64,000 nt of DNA, from the NCBI RefSeq assembly GCF_000004825.1, contig NW_008805074.1, positions 620,001 to 684,000 of the forward strand. The letters run 5' to 3'. Made by a program: the position numbers and the translations under genes. This stretch comes from Heterostelium album PN500 (taxonomy: Eukaryota; Evosea; Eumycetozoa; Acytosteliales; Acytosteliaceae). Numbering within the stretch: the stretch's first letter is position 1; each line of letters opens with the position of its first letter. Below are positions 33,339-42,961 of the stretch, one piece after another. The notes beneath the pieces are model-generated. The model worked only from the letters and a program-made list of their open reading frames with translations, had not been told where the DNA came from and searched no databases.

Positions 33339-34767
33339 TTAAGATACCGGTTGACATTTACCACTAAACCACATACATCCTGGTTCATTAAAAAAATCGA
33401 TACTATTGCCCTTATGCCAACAATAACGGTCACCTAAAACATATCGATGTTAATTTTTAATATATTTATTATAGAAATTAAACTTACCTGGATTGGCATT
33501 GGCAACCATACAAATCATACTGATAATTAAAACTACTAAAGCAATTAGAAATGTTTTGTTCATTTTATTGATACTTTTGAAAAATATTTTGAAATAAAGA
33601 TATGTTTAGAAAAAATAACCAAAAACATTTAATATTTATACAAAAAAAAAAAACAAAAAATAATCAATTTAAATATTAATAACAATAGTTTGTGTTACAT
33701 AGTAATCTCCTTCTTTAAAAGTCACTCTATTATTCTCCTCACACTCATTTAATAATTTCCTCTTATAGGGTATTTAACTGTTTGCTGATTAGAAAATTAT
33801 TTGGTTAAATTATAATTGTTCTCACATTCCAATAATACATCTTCAATAGAAACAATGAAAATAGTGATTTTATTGAGTGTTAAAAGTGAATTTTTCTAAA
33901 TTAATGTTGTTTTTGTAACTTTTTCGCACATTTGTCCTAAATTTCATTATTTCTATTCAAAAGTTCAAAGAGTTTGTTCAAGCGAGACAATATATATAAT
34001 AATTAACAACTTCTTAAATCAGAATAATTAAATAAATGATATAATGAGGTTAAAACCTGAAGTGTCAGGTCAAAAACAAAATATTAATGTTTATTCCCCC
34101 AATACTAATTTTTAAATCTAAAATTTGTAACTTAGTAAAATGAATTAATCAAACTCCTAAAACTTTTGTTTTTGTTTTTTAAAATTTTATTAAAAGGTTT
34201 ACTTTTAATTGGTATTTGGTTTGAGTTGTTGATTTTCATAACAACAATTAAAACTATTAATTTGTTTTGTGGGGGAAACTAATAAACTGAAATAAATTAA
34301 TTTATTGGAGAAATAATTATTCTTCAATATATTTACCTATAATCACAAAGTATAGACATAGTTTTTGTGTGCATTTTGCAAAAATAATGCGAGAATACAA
34401 AAAGTCTGTAAAGAATTTAAAACAACAACACAAATAACACTGTGAAGAAAGTGGTAACACAAATAATATTGGTGGAGGGGAAGAAGACAACTGCTCCACT
34501 ATATAAGACGACTCAGTGCAGCAGTTGAGAATAGATGAGTTCGAGAATATTCATCATTGATCTAGAATAAGATATTAAAAAGATAGGGTCTGTTAGCATC
34601 AATTTAGAATAAAAGATTGTAGTGGTTACCGGTGGTAAGACATTTTGATCATTATGTTTTCAGCCAATTTTCATATATTTTGAGATAAAGTAATTTAATT
34701 TTCTTTTTAATCTTTTTTTTAAAAAAATACATCTTTATAAAATGGTATTATTCGAAAAGAAATTCAA
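33022..34767. repeat. Tandem segmental duplication, unit A
   Basis: This stretch matches 35404-37108 in the same order: 3' flank, secreted peptide gene, upstream region, then a block beginning ACAGTTGAGAATAGATGAG and ending TATTATTCGAAAAGAAATTC. Identity is high in the peptide gene flanks and in the last 250 bases, and lower between about 33970 and 34510. The unit offset is about 2.35-2.38 kb. Confidence 0.8.
33339..33563 (-). CDS. Small secreted Cys-containing peptide, copy A (two exons, 56 aa)
   Basis: Exons 33563-33488 and 33433-33339 on the minus strand give 56 residues. The intron is GTAAGT...TTTTAG. Residues 1-23 are a signal peptide (MNKTFLIALVVLIISMICMV plus ANA). The 33-residue mature part NPGDRYCWHKG...EPGCMWFSGKCQ has three cysteines. 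The intron falls just after the signal peptide, so exon 1 encodes export and exon 2 the mature peptide. A paralogue with the same structure lies at 35737-35963 in the second unit. Signal peptides match at 21 of 23 positions, but mature parts at only 12 of 33. The role is unknown. Candidates are a defence, signalling or extracellular peptide. Confidence 0.7.
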
Positions 34768-34891
34768 ATCATTACTTATTATATTAATAGAAAAGTTTTT
34801 ATAATAACTGATAAACTTCATGAATATAAGCTAGAAGTTGGTGCGGTAGTGATACTATTAGTAGTTTAAATAGTAATAGTTTAGTTTCTAA
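33564..34891. other. Spacer within and after unit A
   Basis: This contains the upstream region of peptide copy A and A/T-rich DNA. The segment 34518-34767 is repeated at 36868-37108. No gene is seen. Confidence 0.5.
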
Positions 34892-35154
34892 ATGAATACA
34901 AACTACGTTAATAGTGTTAAATTAAAGTGTGATATTTGTTCATCTTCTTATACTGAATTGAGAAAACTAAACAGTCTCAACTGAGAAAAACAACTCAATG
35001 AAATTAAATTAAGTTAGATTGGGAGAATACACTTCAAAAGAATGCCGATATAAATTTGAAGCAGTGGTGTCATACGGACTGTAATGTAAAAGTTACTCCG
35101 TCAGACCATGCAAATAATCTCAAAACCAGAATGCCCGACGTTGTTGAGGAATGA
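34892..35154 (+). pseudogene. Possible decayed zinc-binding protein fragment
   Basis: ATG 34892 opens 30 codons with a CDIC motif (KLKCDICSSSYTELRKLNSL) before a stop at 34982. In another frame from 35041, WCHTDCNVKVTPSDHANNLK follows and ends at TGA 35152-35154. The CxxC and CHTDC pieces suggest a split zinc-binding region. It lies between the two duplicated units and has no counterpart in them that I can see. It may be decayed or belong to a mobile-element remnant. Confidence 0.25.
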
Positions 35155-35403
35155 ACAATAAATTGAAATTAGAAGAATTCTAAACATAATTATGTGATGG
35201 GTGCAAAAAACAATAGGATCAGATCAAATAACTTATTTGACATATACAGAGATAGAAAAATATGCTCAGTAAAAATAGTTGTAATTAAAATTAAAGATCT
35301 CTAATCTATTTAAATTGGTTGCCTAACCTTGTGTATATATAAAGATAATCTCATTAATTATGGTACTTTTCAGTAAGATTAAGCATATAGAATTATAAAA
35401 ATC

Positions 35404-37108
35404 AAATCACCAGACTTATTAAAAGCATTCATCTGTTGCCTTCTCCTAACTTAAAACATTATATGAAACCCAATAAAGGTTGGGAAAAAAGCAAAAGTAC
35501 CAGAACATGAACTGCTTTGCTGATCAGTACTAACCCTCAGTAATTTTAAATACTTTTATTTATTTTGTATCATCAAATATTTCTTCTTGTTACTAAAGTA
35601 CTATCACTGTGCTTTTTACAAAGAAAATTTATTAATTGTTTTTGAACAAAACAAAACTGAAAAATTGAGTTGATTATTTGGATTTGTGTCATGATTTAAC
35701 TGAACTACGTTAAGGATTAAGATACCGGTTGAAACTTTAATCATCACAGATACATTCCTCACTGCGCCACAAACATCCGGTTTCATCAAAGCAATCGTTT
35801 CTATTTTCAAATTGCGAACAATAACCGTCACCTAAAAAATATCGATGTTAATTTTTTTAATATATTTATTAAAGAAATTAAACATACATAGACTGGCATT
35901 GGCAACCATACAAATCATACTGATAAATAAAACTACTAAAACAATTAGAAATGTTTTATTCATTTTATTGATACTTTTGAAAAGTATTTTGAAATAAAAA
36001 GATATGTTTAGAAAAAATAACCAAAAACATTTAATATTTATACACAAAAAAAAACAAATAATAAATTTAAATTTTAATAAAAATAGTTTGTATGTTACAT
36101 AGTAATCTCCTTCTTTAAAAGTCACTCTATTATTCTCCTCACACTCATTTAATAATTTCCTCTTATAGGGTATTTACCTGTTTTCTGATTAGAAAATTAT
36201 TCAGTTAAATTATAATTGTTCGCACTTTCCAATAATACATCTTCAATAGAAACAATAAAATATTAATTTTATTGAGTGTTAAAAGTGAATTTTTCTAAAT
36301 TAATGTTGTTTTTTGTAACTTTTTCGAACATTTATCCTTAATTTCATGGTCTATTCAAAAGTTCAAAGAGTAATACCTGTAACACAAAAATTAAATTATT
36401 AAATATTGAAAGGGTATATTTATGAAATATATTAATTAATATTTCTATAGACGCCATGAAAATAGTGTTTTTTGGAGTTTTGTTAAATTAGTTTATTTTT
36501 TTGATACTTTTTTGTAACTTAGTCAAACGAATTATCAAACCACTTAAATCTCAAAACTTCGTTAATTTTGTAAAATAATGTAAATCAGGGCAAAATTTGA
36601 TTGTTTCTTGTTAAAATAAACTAAAAAGTTAATAACAATGAATACAAATGGACAAATAATAAAAATGTGGGTTTAAATATATATATATAGATATAAAAAT
36701 TGAGTGATTTCGTTAAAATTTTAATAATAAAAACAGTATAGAAATGTAATGTATTTTTGTGTTGATGCATGATTAATTGAATTTGTTTTTTAATATTTTA
36801 AAAAGTTTTATATTATTATGATCTATTCTTTTAATAGTTTAATATTTTGGTAATGAAATAAAAAACAGTTGAGAATAGATGAGTTAAAGAATATTCATCA
36901 TAGATCTAGAATAAGATGTTAAAAAGATAGGGTCAGTTAGCATCTATTTATAATAAAAGATGGTAGTGGTTACAGGTGGTAAGACATGTTGATCATTATG
37001 TTTTCAACAACCAGTTTTCATATTTTGAGATAAAGTAATTTAATTTTCTTTTTAATCTTTTAAAAAAATACATCTTTATAAAATGGTATTATTCGAAAAG
37101 AAATTCAA
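35404..37108. repeat. Tandem segmental duplication, unit B
   Basis: This is the second copy of the unit at 33022-34767, with the same order of blocks. Divergence is roughly 5-15% in alignable parts by eye, with small insertions and deletions, so the duplication is not very recent. Confidence 0.8.
35737..35963 (-). CDS. Small secreted Cys-rich peptide, copy B (two exons, 56 aa)
   Basis: Exons 35963-35888 and 35831-35737 on the minus strand give 56 residues, with the intron GTATGT...TTTTAG in the same place as copy A. The signal peptide MNKTFLIVLVVLFISMICMV is nearly identical to copy A. The mature part SLCDGYCSQFENRNDCFDET, then GCLWRSEECICDD, has six cysteines (three possible disulfides) and is strongly acidic at the end. 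Copy A has only three cysteines and a more basic mature part. Conserved positions include the C at mature residue 7, the GC-x-W core and the C seven residues after that core cysteine. The function is unknown. Conserved signal plus diverged mature peptide is the pattern seen in defence or recognition peptides in other organisms. Confidence 0.7.
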
Positions 37109-37338
37109 CCGATCTACTTTCATGCTTGGTCTAAACAGATGTATTTCATCCGCATCGTACGATTCTTCCCCTATTTTAAAAGAATTGAAGAATGAAAAAA
37201 TTAGTTCACAATTTTAATCAATTTTGAGGTTTCTGAAGTGAGGAATAATTGCTTTTTTTTATTTTTTTATTTATATAACTAAAGTAGTATACATGATTTA
37301 TTAAAAGTTATATTAAAAGGATGGATTTACCATCAATG
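35964..37338. other. Spacer within and after unit B
   Basis: This is A/T-rich DNA containing the upstream region of peptide copy B, a (TA)n patch near 36679 and the repeated block 36868-37108. No gene seen. Confidence 0.5.
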
Positions 37339-37730
37339 GTTTTTTTTTTTTTTTTTTTTGCAAAAAAAGATTCATGATCAGTCAACAAATTGCAGGTTTT
37401 GATATTAACCTGCTAGTTCGTGTTTTATATTATATATACATTCTCACACAGGAAATGAGAAATAGCCAATAAAATATTATTATTATTATTATTATTGTTT
37501 ATAGTTATTATTAATTAATAAGTTTAGTAGTATTAGGATAGAATAGATCTAACAGTTGTTGAGTGTTGATTAACAACAGTATAAAGTGGTGGCACGTAGT
37601 TGGAAGGATTTAGATTCCAATCAGATTTAAATTTATGTGTTATTGCAGAGCAATCGACAGTGATTCCTTGGGAGATAGAATTAGCGATTGTGAAGTTAAG
37701 CTTGTGGTAATTGGCATCGATTAATTTGGT

Positions 37731-38045
37731 CTAATGGGTGACTGCTCTTTTGACGGTATTTTCCAGCTTGTAATGGGTACCATCACCAAACATTTCACAG
37801 GACAGTGCCTGCCATAACGAATGTACGATAGCAGCAGTAAGGTGGGTGAAGTGGACAGTAGTACGAATAGGACCGTCGAACTTGATGCACGAGTGCTTCC
37901 AATTGCGAAGTCTATAGTTACAGTACTTGTGGTATATACGTTTGATAGAGGAAAGGAACTGCTGTGAAACCACATTCCTGCATTTGAAGAAGAAATGCTC
38001 ATGTGGGTTGCAGAGTTCAGTGAAGGTGTCGCAGATTTGTATCAA
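37731..38045 (-). pseudogene. Retroelement ORF2 C-terminal fragment
   Basis: An open frame of 104 codons contains a C-x6-C-x3-H-x-H-x4-C cluster (CDTFTELCNPHEHFFFKC) followed by a mostly helical tail. Across the inner insertion the same frame continues to about 38402. There is no catalytic reverse transcriptase core, so it cannot act by itself. It could alternatively be a host gene fragment, but the poly-A tail and the second copy of its 3' region favour a retroelement. Confidence 0.5.
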
Positions 38046-38083
38046 TGTTTTTTTTTTTTTTTTTTTTTTTTTGCAAAAAAAAG

Positions 38084-38112
38084 ATTTGTTGACTCATGAT
38101 CAGTCAACAAAT
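38084..38112. repeat. 11-bp perfect hairpin near the retroelement 3' end
   Basis: ATTTGTTGACT (38084-38094) and AGTCAACAAAT (38102-38112) pair perfectly around CATGATC, a few bases from the poly-A tail. In the outer copy one arm is largely deleted. A second GCAGGT...ACCTGC pair follows. A 3' RNA hairpin used for template recognition is possible. Confidence 0.55.
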
Positions 38113-38198
38113 TGCAGGTATTGATATTAACCTGCTAGTTCGTGTTTTATATAATATTTACATTCTCACACAGGCCGTGAGAAATATAGCCAATAAAA

Positions 38199-38199
<1 letters not shown>

Positions 38200-38259
<60 letters not shown>

Positions 38260-38285
38260 GTTATTATTGTTATTATTATTATTGT
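38200..38285. repeat. TTA trinucleotide microsatellite
   Basis: This is a long (TTA)n run with a few TTG interruptions, inside the inner retroelement copy. The corresponding place in the outer copy (about 37477-37497) has a much shorter run, so the repeat expanded after insertion or in the source element. Confidence 0.9.
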
Positions 38286-38409
38286 TATAGTTAATATTAA
38301 TTAATAAGTTGAGTAGTATTAGGATAGAATAGATCTAACAGTAGTTGCGTGTTGAGTATCAATGTTAAAGGAGTATATGCGCGCTTTCAGGGCAGAGCCT
38401 CATAATAAT

Positions 38410-38481
38410 GGCTCCACCGAGAATTGAACTCGGGGCCTCAGGTTTACAAGACCTGCGCTCTGCCAGCTGAGCTATAAAGCC
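38410..38481 (-). tRNA. tRNA-Thr (anticodon TGT), 72 nt
   Basis: The minus strand folds as a standard cloverleaf. The acceptor stem is GGCTTTA with TGGAGCC (two G-T pairs), the D arm GCTC/GAGC, and the anticodon stem CAGGT/ACCTG with loop CTTGTAA giving anticodon TGT. The T arm is CCGAG/CTCGG with loop TTCAATT. Internal promoter boxes A (TAGCTCAGCTGG) and B (GTTCAATTC) are intact. There is no intron. No run of four or more T follows within at least 60 bases 3', because retroelement DNA begins right after the gene. The normal pol III terminator appears lost or displaced. Confidence 0.93.
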
Positions 38482-39181
38482 GTTTGATGTTGGAAAAATT
38501 TTAATTCTCCGGACCTCATTTATAAATGTTAAATAGAACACTTTTTTATATAAAATACCCTTTAAAAATAACTCAAAAACAAAATTTTTTTATAAAAAAA
38601 TTAATCTTAATCTTCAGTTTACAAGACCTGCGTTTGATGTTGGCAAATTTTTCGAAAAATTTCCATCTTTGACAATGCAACCTAAAACAATACATTATTA
38701 CCAGTGATTAAAGCAATTGAATAAAATAAAGACTGAATCAATCATGGGTGACCAAACCTATTTAACTATTAAACAAAATATAATAACCAAGAATTACTGA
38801 TGTAAACATAAATAATAATAGTAGTATTAATATAAACAACCGAACAATAAACAAAACATTATATATTACTTTGTTAGCTACAGTGCACTTTGGTTTCTTT
38901 CTTTAAAAATTGTGAACTATTTCAGACCTTGATCTGACTGTTTCTTTAAAGTATCTGTAAATTTTTATATGTTATTAATTAATTTAGTGAAAATAGCAAT
39001 ATGTTGATCGCTAAGTACTTAATGAATGCAATATTTCTTTCATTATTCATCTGATTGAATACCAAATCAATAAAATTTTATTTGAAAATTAATTCATTCT
39101 TTTTTTTTTTTCAATCAATCTATTTCTCTGCAAAAAGGTTTGAACTCACACGATTTTTTAAATTAATATAAACAGATAAAA
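38482..39181. other. Spacer with a partial tRNA duplicate
   Basis: This is the 5' flank of the tRNA gene and the promoter of the KDSR gene. A tRNA-derived fragment lies at 38616-38645. The rest is A/T-rich with no gene seen. Confidence 0.5.
38616..38645 (-). pseudogene. tRNA-Thr fragment (anticodon arm plus 5' flank)
   Basis: CAGTTTACAAGACCTGCG directly joined to TTTGATGTTGG copies the anticodon arm (38439-38457) and the 5' flank (38482-38492) of the neighbouring tRNA gene, with the D arm and acceptor half deleted between them. It cannot encode a tRNA. Confidence 0.6.
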
Positions 39182-40489
39182 ATGTTATATATTATTCTAG
39201 CATTGGTCGCATCACTTGCACTTTTTATAACTACTCGTAAGACTTCCTATAGCTTAAAGAATAAGCATGTAGTTGTATTTGGAGGTTCCAGTGGTATTGG
39301 TAAACAATTGGTTTACTCATTACTTGAAGCCAACGTCTTAAAGGTTACAATCGTATCTAGAAGTACTCAAAAGATGCAAGAAGTAATAGATGAAGCTCAA
39401 GAAGTAAGTTATATATATATATATATAGATCTTTAATTAAATATACTTAATCAATCTAACAATCAAACAATCAATAGAAATATAAAGATAAATTATTTAT
39501 GCATGCATGTGATATCACAAAGAAAGAATTGGTAAAATCAACAGTTTCAGAAATCATCAAACAAAGTGGAAGAATCGATTGCTTAGTTAATTGTGCTGGT
39601 AATACTGAATAATTTTAATGTTTAATTTTGTTTCAATTGTTAAAGTATACACTAATAACTCTTCGATAATAATAATAGGTTTGGCAGTACCAGGATATTT
39701 CATTGAACAGGATGAAGATATCTTCGAATCGACAATGCAACTCGATTACTTTGGTTCGTTATACACAACCAAGGCAGTGGTTCCACATATGATTGAGAAT
39801 GGTGGAGGTCACATTGTTTTCGTATCTTCGACCTGTGGTGTTGTCGGTGTGCCAGGCTATACCACCTACTGTCCAGCCAAGTATGCGATTGTCGGTCTTT
39901 GCCAAACACTTCGTAGTGAGTTACTTCCATACAACATTGGATTCTCAATGGTCTATCCACCAGATACCGATACTCCAGGGTAATTAATCTATGATTTATT
40001 ATTATTAAACTTTTGCTCCACGTTTGTTTTAAACAAACAAACAACCAACTAACTAACTAACATTCTTTTGCATTAAACTTAGTTATGCTCAAGAAAACTT
40101 AACAAAACCAGAGGAAACCAGAATTATTTCAGGTGGTGGAAAAGCTGTTTCACCAAGAGTTGTTTCCGATGCCATCGTTAAGGGTGTTGAAAACGGAGAT
40201 TATCACATCGCTGTAGATATTCCAACAAAGGTAAAGAAGAGTTTATAAAGAAAACACAGTTTAAACAACAAACTGTCATAATATATATATTAACTGATCA
40301 ATTGATTCTTTTCTCTTTTACATAAACTAGTTATGTGTTATTTTGTCATCCGGTCTAACACCATTCTATTTCCCATTTTTCGATATTATAATGGCACCAA
40401 TTTGCAAGTTGGTTGGTATCATTGCTATGAAACAAAACGATGGTGTTGTAATGTCCACTTGGAAGAATAAAAATAAAGCAAAGAATTAA
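39182..40489 (+). CDS. ksrA: 3-ketodihydrosphingosine reductase (KDSR), five exons, 316 aa
   Basis: Exons 39182-39403, 39478-39598, 39679-39979, 40083-40230 and 40331-40489 join to 316 residues. The enzyme is a short-chain dehydrogenase that reduces 3-ketodihydrosphingosine to dihydrosphingosine with NADPH, the second step of sphingolipid synthesis, at the ER membrane. An N-terminal membrane segment (residues 2-18) is followed by the cofactor loop GGSSGIG (34-40). The NCAG motif lies across an exon junction (about 112-115), the catalytic Ser at 164/165, and YxxxK as Y178-K182 (YTTYCPAKYA). The YPPDTDTPGYAQEN segment and the KPEETRIISG that follows are typical of KDSR. A C-terminal hydrophobic region (FYFPFFDIIMAPICKLVGII) completes the family plan. 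The ksrA symbol follows the D. discoideum usage and is tentative. Confidence 0.88.
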
Positions 40490-41085
40490 ATAAAATTTCA
40501 TCCTATTATTATATTTATCAAATGTACAGCTTGATCAAAAAAAAGAGAAATGATAAAGTGCAAACTAAACTATATTGATTTAATAAATAAAATAGTAATT
40601 GTTTGTCTATTTTGTTTGTTTGTTTGTTTTTTTTTAGATATACTGTTTTTAATTACTATATTTTTGTCTATACTTGTGGATCAAATTAAATTATACAAAT
40701 AGATTGATTATTGTTAGTTAAGAATTGGCATTGAATTTGGTAATGATGCCAACTCTATTGTAACTAATGGTGTTGGTTTTGGTTTTGATTGTGAGTATTT
40801 GATTATGGAGGGGATGGATGGAATTAATTATTATTATTATTATTATTGTTATTATTATTATTTATGCTATTGTTGTTTATAATATATATATATAATAGTG
40901 GGTATATAATATTCGAATTATCCACTTTTACTATTCTTATTATTATTATTATCTTTTGTTGTTGATTTATAATTGGTTTTAAGATTTTAAGTTGACTCAC
41001 TTCTCTCTACTCTTTCTCTCTCTTCTCTCTTTGTGTCTCTCTTAGTATCTCTTCTCTTCTCTCTTTGTGTGTGTGTGTTTTGAAT
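40490..41085. other. Spacer between convergent genes
   Basis: This holds the 3' ends of KDSR and the tyrosine phosphatase. It contains an (ATT)n patch near 40829-40862 and a pyrimidine-rich CTCTCT region at 41001-41070. No gene seen. Confidence 0.5.
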
Positions 41086-42961
41086 TCAACTCGTTTGTTG
41101 AAATCCTCTCTCTTTTAGTTCATCTGCAATCGTTGCGTAACAAAACAAATATTGTTCCTATAATAAATTGTTATAAGAGAGAGATGATTGGTTAGTATAT
41201 ATTATTGATGATCACCACCAACTATAGTTGGTATGTTGATTGTAACATACTAATTGTTGAACCATTCCAGGTCTTTGTTTTCTTAAATTATTAACGATTG
41301 AATAGATATTAAAGTCGATCTTTGAGTTTGGTTTAGCATTGTCAATTCTACTGATGAGGGTGTGTACTGTACAGAATGTTCCTGTTCTTCCGACACCGGC
41401 ACTGCAATGTACGACGATCGGTGCCTCTCTGTATTGCTCCACCAGCGAGTTCTGTGTGGTGTTGATCAAGTGCAGCAGATAGCGGAGTGGCTCTGTGTCA
41501 TTGGGTGCATTGTGGTCAGGCCAACCTTCATATTGATAATGTGTAATAACTCTAGTTTCATTCACCTATATATAATTCAATTTGATTGTTGTTGTTGTTG
41601 TTGTTAATATATAAATACTGTTGATTGTCCTCTCATGATCATTAACAATATAAATATATATAAATAGATATATGTTTAATCATGATCCAATCAATCATAA
41701 TTTCAATAATTAAATTTATGATTGAAAAAATAATCATAATGATTCGCAAATATATAAAAATATATATATATATATATAATTAAATTAATTAATTAAGATT
41801 ATCTTACAGTTTGATTTGTTAATTTAAAAGTTCTAATAATAATCTCGCGCTCGATATCTCTTTCAATGTTTTCCAAAGAAACTGTAAATTGTTCATAATC
41901 GATTGGATCACTGTCGGACCAGTAACGATCACACTTTATTCTACAGTTTTCCAATTCCTTCGACAGCATTACAATGATTGTACTAGAGTTCTCCCACACC
42001 ATTCTCCAAAAATCAATGATAGTATTCTGAAGTGGTCCTTGTGTACAAATATATTGTCTATCAACCTCACCCTATAAGTTAGCAAATTAATTAGTAGTTA
42101 TTAGAGACATTAAAAACTAAATAAATAGCCAATAAAACTTACATCAATAAAGTTTGCATTAATATAATCAGACCCCTCCTGGCCATTTATCTTTTCAAGT
42201 TTAACTCTTGTTGTATCACCTAAAATATATCAACCAATTAGTATATATACATGCATACATTTATCAATGTTTGGACGTTAATAGATAGGATAGTTACATG
42301 GTAAAATATTTGTATAACGATTCTTTGAAGTATTATGTTTTAAATTTCCTTCGATGGTCTGATGATTGTTGTTGCTCTGATAGATGTTTTCCAGTGCAAG
42401 GAATTCCTCGCGTAACAAGTTTTCCGCTTGAATGTGTTTTGTCAGATCGTATATTGGCCTCATAAACTCTTCGTGTGCCTGTTGGAGTAGAAGCGCATGT
42501 GATGGTGGTGGGATGGAATTTGATGATTTCGATGTTGGGAACGAACCAAGAGATGACATCCTAGTGAATGCTGGTTGCAATGAACTTAGATTAACACTTG
42601 AATTGGATCTTGCTGACAATGGTATTCTTGCTGTACTATTATTATTGTTATTATTATTATTACCTGTTGTCGAAGTTGTAGATGTTGTTGTTGTTGTATT
42701 ATTATTATTATTGTTATTTCGACTGTCTTTATTATTATTGTTATTATTATTATTATCTATTGTACAACTCAGGTCCATTTGACCATTGATGAATGTAGAT
42801 GATGAAGTAGAAGAAGTAGAGGTGGTTGACGGTGTAGGTGTCGGGAATGTTATTTGTTGGTGTTGTTGTTGTTGAAGCTGTTGCTGCTGTTGAAGTTGCT
42901 GAGTTTGCTGCTGCAATTGCTGTTGTAGTTGTTGTTGTCTTGATATTGTATTGCCAATCAT
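41086..42961 (-). CDS. Protein tyrosine phosphatase with Gln/Asn-rich N-terminus (five exons, 463 aa)
   Basis: Exons on the minus strand are 42961-42298, 42219-42143, 42071-41808, 41565-41251 and 41157-41086. They give 463 residues. This is a classical non-receptor PTP that dephosphorylates phosphotyrosine through a cysteinyl-phosphate. The domain begins near residue 175 (NLLREEFLALENIYQ) and contains NRYTNILPCDTTRVKL across exon 1/2 and DYINANFIDG, QYICTQGPL and FWRMVWE. The general acid D352 lies in YEGWPDH and the nucleophile C389 in VHCSAGVGRTG. The tail RKQRPGMVQQL-EQYLFCYATIADE spans the last intron, whose small final exon is easy to miss. The first 150 residues are Gln, Asn and Thr runs. 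No membrane segment. The frame stays open upstream of ATG 42961, so an earlier exon cannot be excluded. Confidence 0.88.

Larger units (their letters stand above)
38047..38355 (-). mobile_element. Inner solo 3'-end copy of the same retroelement, with target-site duplication
   Basis: This copy matches about 37340-37575 at roughly 85-90% identity (GCAGGTATTGATATTAACCT, GCTAGTTCGTGTTTTATA, AGGATAGAATAGATCTAACA) and ends in a poly-T/poly-A tail at 38047-38072. GTATCAATGTT occurs directly on both sides (38039-38049 and 38356-38366), a clear target-site duplication. Removing one copy plus the insert restores the open frame of the outer element. An expanded (TTA)n tract occupies 38200-38285. It is non-coding and dead. 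Confidence 0.75.
37339..38404 (-). mobile_element. 5'-truncated non-LTR retroelement remnant (outer copy) next to a tRNA gene
   Basis: On the minus strand the element runs from about 38404 down to a poly-A end (poly-T on the plus strand at 37339-37358). Ignoring the inner insertion at 38047-38355, a frame starting at the right edge reads LCPESAYTPLTLIQICDTFT, then ELCNPHEHFFFKC, which looks like the C-terminal zinc-finger region after the reverse transcriptase of non-LTR elements. It continues SIKRIYHKYCNYRLRNWKHS and closes at 37731. A roughly 200-base 3' region and poly-A follow. Its 5' end lies only about six bases from the 3' end of a tRNA-Thr gene. tRNA-gene targeting is known for dictyostelid TRE-type elements. 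Family assignment is inference. Most of the element is missing. Confidence 0.6.

Noticed and set aside
35832-36125. 97-codon minus-strand frame containing the signal peptide of peptide copy B
   Set aside because: It reads through the intron. The spliced two-exon model fits the paralogue and places a stop after the Cys-rich part.
37721-38002. 93-codon Ser-rich minus-strand frame
   Set aside because: Overlaps the retroelement fragment in another frame. The Cys/His-containing frame is better supported.
38200-38285. TTA repeat considered as a possible CRISPR-like or regulatory array
   Set aside because: Simple trinucleotide microsatellite with no spacers. CRISPR arrays are not expected in a eukaryotic nuclear genome.
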